A stretch of DNA of 64,000 nucleotides from contig NBIV01000008.1 of the NCBI GenBank assembly GCA_003194525.1, positions 248,001 to 312,000 of the forward strand, read 5' to 3'. Positions 9,501 through 17,763 of this stretch are shown here, piece after piece. Each line of letters begins with the position of its first letter. Within the stretch, counting starts at the first letter, position 1. Origin of the DNA: Gracilariopsis chorda. Lineage: Eukaryota; Rhodophyta; Florideophyceae; Gracilariales; Gracilariaceae. Both the position numbers and the translations under genes were made by a program. A model generated the notes under the pieces. That model saw only the letters and a list, made by a program, of their open reading frames with translations. It was not told the DNA's origin and did no database searches.

Positions 9501-10793
9501 GAATTCTAGAGCAGCGGAAGATGCAGAATACTCTTATTATGCTTCGAAAGTTTAAAGTTTCTCCCAAACAGATCACAGAGGCAGTGCGATCTCTGGACCC
9601 GTTGAGCACGCAATTGTCGCTTGATAATGTCAGCGCTTTGATATCGAACGCCTTCAAGCCAGAAGAATTGGAAATGGCTAAGAACTTTGCTGCTCCAGAG
9701 GAAGAAGTTGCCAAGCTGAACCCGGCGGAGTCCCTCGCCTATCACGTTGCAAGAGTTCCGCGATGGACCGCAAAGGTGAAGGCCATGATGACTATGCGCA
9801 CAGCAGAGGAAGTAGAAGATGAAATACGGGTGTCCCTAACAGATGTGATTTCGGCTTCTAAGGAGGTGCTGAATTCAGATCGTTTACAGAAGATCCTGGC
9901 AATGGTCCTCGCCATTGGGAACTTTCTAAACGCGGGTACTGCAAAAGGTTCTGCCCGTGGATTCAAGTTAGAGGCTCTAACCAAACTCAGTGAAATCAAG
10001 TCTCGCGAGAAAGGAACAAGTTTGCTGCACTATATTGCGGACCTTGCGGAACGTAAATCGCCAGACACCCTGCTGTTCGCGGAAGACATGCCCCATGTGG
10101 TGAAAGCTCGTCGCGTAGTAAAGGAAGATATCAAGAGAGAGCTCACGACGTTTCAGCGGGCCGTGGCTATGCTTGGAAAAGAGCTCACGGAGATCGTTAA
10201 AGAGGAGCAAGCGAAGGGTGGCGGTCAGAACGTATCTTTGCCAAGTACAACCGCCACCCCCTAAATCTTCAAGACGGTTATCGAACTTGTCAGACTCGCA
10301 ATCAACAGGAAGCGGGGATCCGTCCAAGGAGAATGGCGATTCAAAGAAACAACCAACTAACGACGTGGCTGATGGAAACGACACTGCGGGTGAAGGAAAC
10401 GATGAGAGTACCCAAGATTCTCGTAATCCCCTAGAAGTCGCGAAAGAGACCTATACTAAAGCTGAAGCTGCAATAGAAGATCTACTCAAACTGCAAGAAG
10501 AAATGCTGCGAACATTCATGGAGCTGGCTGTCTTGCTCGGTGAAGACTCAAAGTCAGTCAAGGTTGAAGACTTGTTCATGACTTTATGGACGTTTATGGA
10601 AGCCTTCGGACAAGCAGTGAAGGATAACAAGAAGAGAGCAGAGGAAAATGCCCGTAAAGAGAAAAGGGCAAAGCGTGAAGCCGAGGATCGAAAGTTAAGG
10701 GAGGAACATGAGAAGATTAAGCAAAGCGCGGCATCCAAAGTTGCTTCCGAGGATGGGAACGTTTCGATACCCACTGGGGTCAGAAGTGACTGA
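6572..10793 (+). CDS. Formin with PTEN-like N-terminus, FH1 and FH2 (apparent frame break near 10262)
   Basis: Formins nucleate and elongate actin filaments. From the ATG at 6572 (MKGIFQTFYKK), residues ~1-345 resemble the degenerate PTEN phosphatase plus C2 region of plant class II formins; where PTEN has its HCxxGxxR loop this protein has VARNQLCEEYR, so no phosphatase activity is expected. Acidic, low-complexity sequence follows. FH1, with many poly-proline runs for profilin, spans nt ~8580-9190. FH2 starts near 9290 (KRLNWATI) and includes GNFLNAG and GFKLEALTKL. The frame meets TAA at 10262-10264, but the next frame (+1) continues to 10793 with the expected FH2 tail helices (LLGEDSKSVKVEDLF) and a charged coiled coil. 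Either a 1-base indel in the C5 run 10257-10261 or a 70-nt GT..AG intron (10224-10293) reconciles the frames. A pseudogene is less likely given the otherwise clean 1,400 codons. Confidence 0.9.
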
Positions 10794-11286
10794 GATGTGT
10801 GAGTGTTTGTACGCAAGGAATGGGAAGTGTTTACAACTGTTGGCATCTGGTGATGCAAACAAGGTAACGGTTAGCATTATTCCCAGCACGCGCTTGCGCT
10901 TTACGAGTCGTCTTCGGTGGAGCTGTGAAACATAGAGCCTAGCTGACCGATCTGTACAATCATAGGGGTAGCTTAACATTGATGTATTGGTGTCGTCACA
11001 TGGGATCACAAAGAAGCTTCGATCTAGAAGAAGCATATTGCTGCGGTGAGCCTCGACGATCAATCACAACCTTAATATATTCAACTGACTGAATACCAAA
11101 TGCCTTTTAGATTTGTAGTTGCTCCAGGGAAGTGTTGCTTTAGAGATATGCTCGTATTGCTGCGATGGGCCCGGCGAGAGAAGCAATTGTGAAAGAAACA
11201 GTAGCCTTCGATGCATTCTAGTAGCAACATGGACTGTGTTGAAGTCAACTAGATGCACGGTGTGAAGGTTAGCTGGGACCATTTCG
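10794..11286. other. Convergent intergenic (formin / TEN1 3' ends)
   Basis: No gene is seen. It should contain both 3' UTRs. Confidence 0.5.
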
Positions 11287-11835
11287 CTAGAAGCTCTTGT
11301 CAAAGTCTTTCCTGACCTTGAGACATCTGTCATACAGATCCGGATCCACACCGGTCAATTCTCTGGCAATTCTGGCTCGTAGCAGTAACTGAGAGTGTTT
11401 GAGGAATAGAGATATACATATGTTAGAACAGCAAAACGAATATCGCGATATAAGAGTGTTGCTTGAGTGTCGACGCACTTCATTATCGAACCTTTCTAAT
11501 TCGCCTAAGAACATGAACAACTTTCCAATTTGATCGGAACCAAACACAGGCTCGCCGAGTTGCTCCGTGTGAACGGCTAGCTGTCTTGTTCGGTATTCAA
11601 TGAATATGAGCTTTCTTCTGTAGTCCAAGCTTTTGAGACTTTTGGAGCAGAAAGAAACATGTTAACAGCGGGTATGTATGGGGGGTTGCGGAAGTAGAGT
11701 GGAGTGGACAAACATAACGTACCGACCTATAACTCGCACTGCGCTGCCGTGACGATCGTCCGGCTTCCAGTCGTCCAGTTCTGATAACTGCATGAGCTTC
11801 CCGCTCTTGATGTCTGGCATGTTTGCGGCAGACAT
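11287..11835 (-). CDS. TEN1: TEN1-like CST complex subunit (three exons)
   Basis: TEN1 is the small OB-fold subunit of CST (CTC1/CDC13-STN1-TEN1), which caps telomeres and promotes C-strand fill-in in the nucleus. The hand-built model has exon 1 11835-11723, exon 2 11638-11479 and exon 3 11388-11287; introns are 84 nt (GTACGT..CAAAAG) and 90 nt (GTGCGT..CTCAG). The joined frame gives 124 residues, close to human TEN1. It follows the family order: SGKLMQLSEL, VRVIGRLKSLDYRRKLIFIE (G-R-L then beta strands), KLFMFLGELER, LLLRARIARELTGVDPDLY and a basic C-terminal helix. The phases (2 and 0) agree at both junctions. Exon 2 and the second intron happen to be open together, which could mislead a gene finder. 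Rheb lies upstream on the same strand. RNA evidence would settle the second donor. Confidence 0.82.
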
Positions 11836-12383
11836 TTTTAGAAGTAGCTGCGGATCTTGAAAAAGTGAAACGCGAGGGTAGGGTGCTGCCCGATGCAGCG
11901 CTGAGATAATAAGCGGCTATGGAAAGGGACAGACGGCACGGTTTTGCAATGACAGGAAGATATTTGCCGGTACAATTTAATGGGGCAAGGGTTGTAGACT
12001 CCCTCCCCCTCCCCTCGCTGCCGGCCCTCAGGGGAGAGCAGGAGTAGATCGAAATGATGCAGCTTGAGAAATAGCACGGCTGTACGATCTGCAGTCCGCA
12101 GGGAGCGAAGACAAAAAGGGAGACAAGCAGCAAGCGGGATCAGCTGGTCACGTTTTGAACGTGTAGGCCAAGGAATGGAGGTACTGAGGCAGGGGGTCAT
12201 GGCCGAGGGAACGTGCAAAAATGCATACCATGATAGCAGCCTGGATGTACTGCTATCCCATGAATAAAGAACCGAAGATACGCAATTAGTTTATTATACA
12301 AGAGGTCAGCAAGGCGTGCACAGAACTGAAGAAAGATACAGGAACAAACGGAGCGAAAGAGCAGAGACGAGCGGTGCGAGGGT
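11836..12383. other. Intergenic between Rheb 3' end and TEN1 5' end
   Basis: Both flanking genes are leftward, so this holds the Rheb 3' UTR and the TEN1 promoter. No further gene is recognised. Confidence 0.5.
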
Positions 12384-13151
12384 CTATTGTACAGAGCAAA
12401 AGTTGGGGCGATCAGACTCGGACTGAGTATGGCGCAATGAAGAGTGTATTTGCGGAACGGCCGGTTTATGCAAATCGAGCAAGTTTGCATTGATAATTCT
12501 GAGCATTCGCACAAACACCTCCCTGACATTTTCGGCGGTGTAGGCGGAGGTTTCGTAGTACGGAATGTCATTTTCGTCTGCAAACTGCTGGGCGGCTTGA
12601 CGACTTACTCGTCGCTTGTGAGCTACGTCAAGCTGGTTTCCAACGAGAATTCGGGGCAGTTCTTTGGTGCCCTTGCGATTGAGAACGATGAGCGTTTCGA
12701 GAAGCTTCTCATGCACTCTCTTGATAATGTAAAAGGAATTCTCGTTGACGAGGGAAAACATGAGAATGTAGCCATCGACACCGATGGTATACTGATGACC
12801 AAAGTCAGGAAACTCGTCCTGTCCGTCGGTGTCCACGATAGTGACCTCGTAGTTGGTTCCGTCCACGACTGTGGTCCACAAGAAAGCGTCCTCGCAGGTG
12901 GGCATGTACTCGGGCTCAAAACGGTTATACGCGCATTGAATAGCGACGGCGCTCTTCCCGACGGCGCGGGCGCCGAGCACAGCGATGCGCTTGCGCACGT
13001 AGAAGGGCGTCCGCGAGGGCGGCGGAAGGTAGCAGTTGAGGTCGTACGGGTCGCGCACGGGGGAGGCGCCACTCGCGGCGGACGGGGCGGAGGGGGAGGC
13101 AGAGGGGGAGGCGGAGGGGGAGTTGACGCGGTGGAGCTCGAGAGGGGGCAT
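12384..13151 (-). CDS. RHEB: Rheb-like small GTPase with CaaX box
   Basis: The 255-residue Ras-superfamily GTPase starts at the ATG at 13149-13151. Residues 1-~55 are a Pro/Ser/Ala-rich extension absent from classical Rheb (184 aa). G1 is GARAVGKS (60-67) with Arg at the Ras Gly12 position, a Rheb hallmark. Switch I reads MPTCEDAF, G3 DTDGQDEF, G4 GNQLD and G5 ETSA; FPDFGHQYTIGVDGYILMFS aligns with Rheb SIFPQTYSIDINGYILVYS. The C-terminus is CSVQ, a farnesylation-type CaaX box, so attachment to endomembranes and activation of TORC1 are expected (family knowledge). Oddities are Asp for Ala in DTAG and NQLD for NKxD. It is divergent with NAA15, and its 5' flank contains a 12-bp tandem repeat. 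The Rheb assignment over plain Ras rests on the Arg and the switch II block. Confidence 0.87.
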   Translation of the reverse strand: MPPLELHRVNSPSASPSASPSAPSAASGASPVRDPYDLNCYLPPPSRTPFYVRKRIAVLGARAVGKSAVAIQCAYNRFEPEYMPTCEDAFLWTTVVDGTNYEVTIVDTDGQDEFPDFGHQYTIGVDGYILMFSLVNENSFYIIKRVHEKLLETLIVLNRKGTKELPRILVGNQLDVAHKRRVSRQAAQQFADENDIPYYETSAYTAENVREVFVRMLRIINANLLDLHKPAVPQIHSSLRHTQSESDRPNFCSVQ

Positions 13152-13698
13152 TGGAGCGGCGCGCGCGACGGGACGGCTGTGGGGCGGCGGGGGCGTGCAA
13201 GTTGCGGACGGCAACTCGTTTGTCACGGCTGCGAACCGCCGCGCCGCTCCAAGCGAAAGCGCAGCCGAAAGCCCAAACGAAAGCCCAAACGAAAGCCCAA
13301 ACGAAAGCCCAAACGAAAGCCCAAACGAAAGCACACACGAATGGAAAGCGCCGCCACCGCACACCGTGGCGCGCACAGCTCATCACCGCCTCGCCGTCAT
13401 CATGCATTAGCATGCTCCAACAGTGCATCTCTCCGCGATGGAAACGTGGCAACGGGGCCACGTAGCCAGCGCGACAGTTGGATCAATTGCTGCGCCAATT
13501 GCTGCGCCAATTGCTGCGTTTCGGCATGCAGGAGCTGCTGTGAGCAAATCAACTCAACTGCGCGCCCGTCGTCGACGTGCTTTCCCCCCCCCCCCCCCCT
13601 CCTTCTCCCCCGTCCGCAATGCGAGCACCGCGCAACCGCCCCCCTTCGTCACAGCCCGTCCCTGTCCCCCGCTCAACTCCATCCCCCTCTCCTCCGAC
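13152..13698. promoter_or_regulatory. Divergent promoter region, Rheb (-) / NAA15 (+)
   Basis: This 547-bp region lies between two start codons. From the Rheb side it holds about 5.5 copies of a 12-bp unit AAACGAAAGCCC (~13265-13332), then three perfect 12-bp tandem copies of CAATTGCTGCGC (13484-13519; last base of the third differs), which with the base before them form CCAAT-like boxes. A run of 16 C lies at 13584-13599, 100 nt before the NAA15 ATG. Regulatory function is inferred from position and motif only. Confidence 0.55.
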
Positions 13699-16632
13699 AT
13701 GCCGCTCAAACAGGCGTCCCACCAGCTCCCTCCAAAGGAGCACAACCTCTTCAAGTCCGTAGTCCGCTTCTACGAGACCAAGCAACTCAAAAAGGCGCTC
13801 AAGTCCGCCGACGCCATCTTAAAGCGCTTTCCAGACCATGGCGAGACGCTTGCCATGAAGGGCCTCACCCTCAACGCCCTCGACAAGAAGACAGAGGCTA
13901 ATGAACTCGTTCGGAAGGGACTCCGCCTGCACATGACCTCCCATATCTGCTGGCATGTGTACGGATTGTTGTACAGATCCCAGCGCGACTATCGCGAGGC
14001 CGCCAAGGCCTACCTGCACGCACTCAAGTACGACAAGGACAACCAACAAATCCTTAGGGATCTCGCTTTGCTGCAGGTGCAGATCCGCGATTACGACGGC
14101 CTGGAGGAAACGCGTCGTCGTTTACTCACCGTTCGCCCCAATCAACGAAACAACTGGATCGGCTTCGCGCTCTCGTACCATCTGCTGGGAAACTACGCTA
14201 CAGCCGTTTCCATCCTCGACACCTACCAACAAACGCTCAGACAGTCCACCGAAAAAGAGGACCCCTACGAAGTGTCCGAGCTTCTGCTCTACAAGAACAT
14301 GATTCTAGAGGAGAGTGGACAGCATGACGCTGCGCTTTCTCATCTCGATCAAAACATTCATCGCATCGTTGACCGATTCGCCCTGCGTGAAACTCGCGCC
14401 AGGCTCCTGTTCGCTCTCGCCAAGTTTGAACTCGCAGCCGCAGAAATTCGAGCATTACTTGCCGTCAACCCTGACAACTACATCTACATCCGAGCCTTAC
14501 AAGCCTGTCAAATCCGCGCCACCTACCCTGATTCTTTTCCCAACGGTGTCGAACCCGCCGCAATCAACCCCTCCACCAAGCCTTACAATTTTGAGCGCGA
14601 CTTCGGTCTGGGAAAGGCCGCCACCGTTCAAGCCCGTACGTTCGGCCCTTTGCACCCGATTCAATCTGATGATCACGTTGACGTTGCGCTTCAGGTCTGT
14701 GATGAGCTCATCGACAAGTACAGTTACAGTCGCGCTGCGCTGCGCATCGCGCTTGATGTGCTACCGAGCGGCCATCACCCCCACTTCTTGCCACGGGTTG
14801 ACAGCTACGTGCGTCCGTTTCTGCGCAAAGGTATTCCCTCTTTGTTTTCAGACGTCAAGGCGCTCTATGGTGACAAGTCAAAGAGCGATGTGCTCGGAAC
14901 GCTGTTTCAAGCATATCGCTGTTCTTTGGAAAACAAAGAGAACGCGCGTCTTCCGCCTGTTACTCGAATCCCTGACCGCGATGCTGAGGGTTCTGATTGT
15001 GCTGATGAAGGTTGGCAAGAGGAGTCGCCATGCACTTTGCTGTGGGTTTTGCATTTCCTGGCTCAGCATTACGACCGATTAGGACAGCGCGAGCTTGCGC
15101 TTGAAACCATACAAGAGGCAATCGATCATACCCCGACCGCCATCGAGTGCTACCTTGTGAAGGCGCGTGTTCTCAAGCACTGTGGTGATCTGACTGGGGC
15201 GGTGGCTGTCGCGGATGAGGCGAGAAACATGGACCTGGCAGACCGTTATCTTAACACGAAATGCTCGAAATACGGGTTGCGCGCCGACCGAATCTCGGAG
15301 GCGGAGGCGTGGATCGGGCTTTTCACGAGGGACGGCGACTCGGGTGGGCCACAGGCGCTGTATGATATGCAGTGCATGTGGTTTGAACTGGGTGCGGCCG
15401 AGTCGCATCTGAGACAGGGCCAAATAGCACAGGCGCTCAAAAAGTTTGTGGCGGTTGATCGACATTTTGCTGATATGATTGAAGATCAGTTTGATTTTCA
15501 TTCGTACTGTTTGCGAAAGGTGACGCTGCGCGCTTATGTGAGCGTGCTGAGGTTTGAAGATGGAATTCGGTCGCACCCGTACTATGCGCGCACTGCGAGT
15601 GGGATCATTCGATGTTTGGTTCGGTTGTATGACATGCCGGAACGGGATCGACTTGTTTATGTCGGGGATCACGCGGATATTGTTGGATTTGCTGACATGA
15701 CGGATGCGGAACGTAAGAAAGCGATTTCAAAACGGAAGAAACAGGTGGCGAAGAAAATGCATCACGGATCTGGGGGCGGACGGGGACATGGGAAAGGATC
15801 GGGGAAGGGGTCGGGGAAAGGGTCTGGAAAGGGCAAGTGGCAGGGCGGGGGCAAAGGTAGTGGGAAATGGCAAGCGAATGGCGGGGTGCATGCGCAGGCG
15901 AAGGCGAATGAATCATCGGGAGGGCAGAACGGAGCAGACAGCAAGCAGAAGGGGAACGCGGGATGGATGGAGTGCGACAGTCGGGGGGTTGAGTATGTGA
16001 AGAGCTTGTTTGAAAAAAAGGCGAACGGGGAGTTTCTGCTGGAGGAGGCTGGAATGGTTTTGCGGGAGTGTGAGCGGCACCTGGGCGGGTTCATGGGGAC
16101 GCATAAACTGGCGCTTGAAGTGGGGCTGCGTCGCAAGAAGTACTTGCAGGCGCTGCGGGCTGTGCGGGCGGCTAGACGGTTGGACGCGGAGGACGGTGTG
16201 ACGGTGATGATGGCGCTGAAGCTGAGCGCTGCGGTGGATGAAGAAGGCGTATCGGAATCATTTTCGGAGGTGGTACGGCGTGTGTATGAGGCGGAGGGTG
16301 ACGTGCTTGGGGGTAAGTGTCGGGTGGAGTTTGTGGAGGAGTATGTGGAACGAAACGTGAAGCATGCGGAACGGCGGATATGGGGGCTGCGGGCTATGAT
16401 GTGGTTGGCGAGATGTGGGGAGGAAGGGGCTGGGAGTGTGGAGAAGAGATGTGAGGCTCTTGCGGTGGGTATTGCTCAGTGTGAGGGGGATGGGGTGGGG
16501 GAAGGGACACTGTCTGCGAAGGCATGCAAACGGATGTTGGAAGAAATGAAGGAGGAGGGGTATGGGGAAGAGGTTTTGTGTCGATTGCGCGAGAGTATGC
16601 GGAAGATACACGGTCGGGCGAGCTTTGTGTAG
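13699..16632 (+). CDS. NAA15: NatA auxiliary subunit NAA15 (NAA15/16 family)
   Basis: This is the TPR scaffold that anchors the catalytic Naa10 to ribosomes for N-terminal acetylation. It has 977 residues against about 866 in human NAA15. The start at 13699 is chosen because MPLKQASHQLPPKEHNLFKS matches the family N-terminus. Matching blocks follow in order: HGETLAMKGLTLN, WHVYGLLYRSQRDY, DKDNQQILRDL, RNNWIGFALSYHLL, SELLLYKN, CTLLWVLHFLAQHYDRLGQ, MQCMWFELGAAE and DDQFDFHSYC-like EDQFDFHSYC. The C-terminal third has a Gly/Lys/Ser-rich insertion (HGSGGGRGHGKGSGKG repeated, nt ~15760-15870) where animal proteins carry a Lys/Glu-rich segment. Third-position usage shifts within the gene, C-rich in the first half and G-rich in the last third. 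No intron. A run of 16 C precedes the ATG by 100 nt. Confidence 0.95.
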   Translation: MPLKQASHQLPPKEHNLFKSVVRFYETKQLKKALKSADAILKRFPDHGETLAMKGLTLNALDKKTEANELVRKGLRLHMTSHICWHVYGLLYRSQRDYREAAKAYLHALKYDKDNQQILRDLALLQVQIRDYDGLEETRRRLLTVRPNQRNNWIGFALSYHLLGNYATAVSILDTYQQTLRQSTEKEDPYEVSELLLYKNMILEESGQHDAALSHLDQNIHRIVDRFALRETRARLLFALAKFELAAAEIRALLAVNPDNYIYIRALQACQIRATYPDSFPNGVEPAAINPSTKPYNFERDFGLGKAATVQARTFGPLHPIQSDDHVDVALQVCDELIDKYSYSRAALRIALDVLPSGHHPHFLPRVDSYVRPFLRKGIPSLFSDVKALYGDKSKSDVLGTLFQAYRCSLENKENARLPPVTRIPDRDAEGSDCADEGWQEESPCTLLWVLHFLAQHYDRLGQRELALETIQEAIDHTPTAIECYLVKARVLKHCGDLTGAVAVADEARNMDLADRYLNTKCSKYGLRADRISEAEAWIGLFTRDGDSGGPQALYDMQCMWFELGAAESHLRQGQIAQALKKFVAVDRHFADMIEDQFDFHSYCLRKVTLRAYVSVLRFEDGIRSHPYYARTASGIIRCLVRLYDMPERDRLVYVGDHADIVGFADMTDAERKKAISKRKKQVAKKMHHGSGGGRGHGKGSGKGSGKGSGKGKWQGGGKGSGKWQANGGVHAQAKANESSGGQNGADSKQKGNAGWMECDSRGVEYVKSLFEKKANGEFLLEEAGMVLRECERHLGGFMGTHKLALEVGLRRKKYLQALRAVRAARRLDAEDGVTVMMALKLSAAVDEEGVSESFSEVVRRVYEAEGDVLGGKCRVEFVEEYVERNVKHAERRIWGLRAMMWLARCGEEGAGSVEKRCEALAVGIAQCEGDGVGEGTLSAKACKRMLEEMKEEGYGEEVLCRLRESMRKIHGRASFV

Positions 16633-17266
16633 GGGTTTTTTTTTGTTTTTTTTTTTTTTTTTTCCTTTGTTTTGTTTGTTTTTTGGTGTGTCGTTTTTTA
16701 TTTTTTTGTGCGAGTGGCGCGGATACTAAGGTTTGGTGCACTGAAGGGCAGTGTGGGTAGGGTTGGTGTGGTGCGTTTGGTAGAGTACATTGAAAGTTTA
16801 GGAACAGTAGTAGGGAGCGGCGGTACGAGCTGTTGGAAAGGCGGAACAACAAGTGGCATGGGAAGAGAATGCAACGGGTGTGAGCGGGCGCTGAATTTGG
16901 GCGGCGGCGGAGATGCGAGCGCTTGAGCGGCCGGCGTGCGCGCGGGTGTTGCTTGGCGCCGTCCGCGCGCACATCCGAAAACGGTTTTTGGGCGGTTTGT
17001 AAAGGTTTGGAGACGCGCGCGGCGCGCGCATAGTTGCGGCGCGCGGAGAGAGCGAGGGTGACGGCGACGCGCACGCTGTCGCGCACGGCGCGCCGCACGT
17101 GACAGCGCCAATCGAAAGCACGCGCCGGTGCCGTTTCCCTTCACAGCGCGCGCTCATTTAAGCGCGCCGCATAGCGCCGTCTGAGGCGCCGCCCTCCCCA
17201 CCCGCACCCCCCCCCCCCGCCGCGCCCCGTCGCAGTGTGTAGCGCATCCTCTCGCATCGTTTTGCT
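16633..17266. other. Intergenic: T-rich NAA15 3' flank and GC-rich GATA promoter
   Basis: 16637-16700 is a T-rich tract with runs up to 18 T just after the NAA15 stop. 16930-17160 is strongly GC/CGCG-rich. A run of 12 C at 17207-17218 sits 49 nt before the GATA gene ATG. Long open frames on the minus strand here reflect base composition. Confidence 0.5.
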
Positions 17267-17763
17267 ATGGCCGGCTACTTGCCAGCACCGTCGGCGTCTG
17301 CCTCGCCCATACCGCGCGTCTGTCAGAACTGCGGAACCACCGAGACGTCGCAATGGCGCTACGGTCCAAACAGTAAGCTATAAGCGCCACCACCGCCCGC
17401 GCGTCGAGAGTAAGGCGTCACCCCCTGAACACTGACCACAAAATGTGCGCAGATGATACGTTGCTGTGCAACGCGTGCGGCATTCGCTGGAAACGCAAGA
17501 ACCGGCGCCCGGACTCGGAGCGCGTGAAACCGGGCCCGAAACGAACGCTGGCGCCGCACGCCTGCGCAAATGCCCAGATGGATCTCAGCAAGCTGCTGTC
17601 GCCAATCGAGCACTCGCCGTCGTCGGTGCGGAAGCAGCGTTCGTGCATGGCCATCAGCGAGCTGCTCAACGATGATGTGCCTCGTTCTCCACCAGTGCCA
17701 AGGGCCTCTGCCACCTCGCCCAACAAGGTGCGGCCGCCCAAATGTGCGCGCCCGCCAAAGTGA
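17267..17763 (+). CDS. GATA-type zinc-finger protein (two exons)
   Basis: Exon 1 is 17267-17372 and exon 2 17453-17763, with an 80-nt intron (GTAAGC..GCGCAG) inside the finger. The 138-residue product has one finger, C19-x2-C22-x18-C41-x2-C44 (VCQNC ... LLCNACG), followed by a basic stretch WKRKNRRP. The 18-residue loop is the plant/fungal spacing. The Pro/Ser-rich C-terminus has no known domain. It is expected to bind GATA-type sites in the nucleus; target genes are unknown. The intron position within the codon for Asn35-36 preserves frame only with this splice. The ATG at 17267 is the first in frame and lies 49 nt after a poly-C run. Very short for a GATA factor, so it may act with partners. 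Confidence 0.9.

Noticed and set aside
12444-13901. 485-codon plus-strand open frame
   Set aside because: Antisense to Rheb and running into the NAA15 5' end; sequence follows the tandem repeats and has no motif.
16394-17098. 234-codon minus-strand frame over the NAA15 3' end
   Set aside because: Lys/Thr-rich part is the poly-T tract read backwards; no domain.
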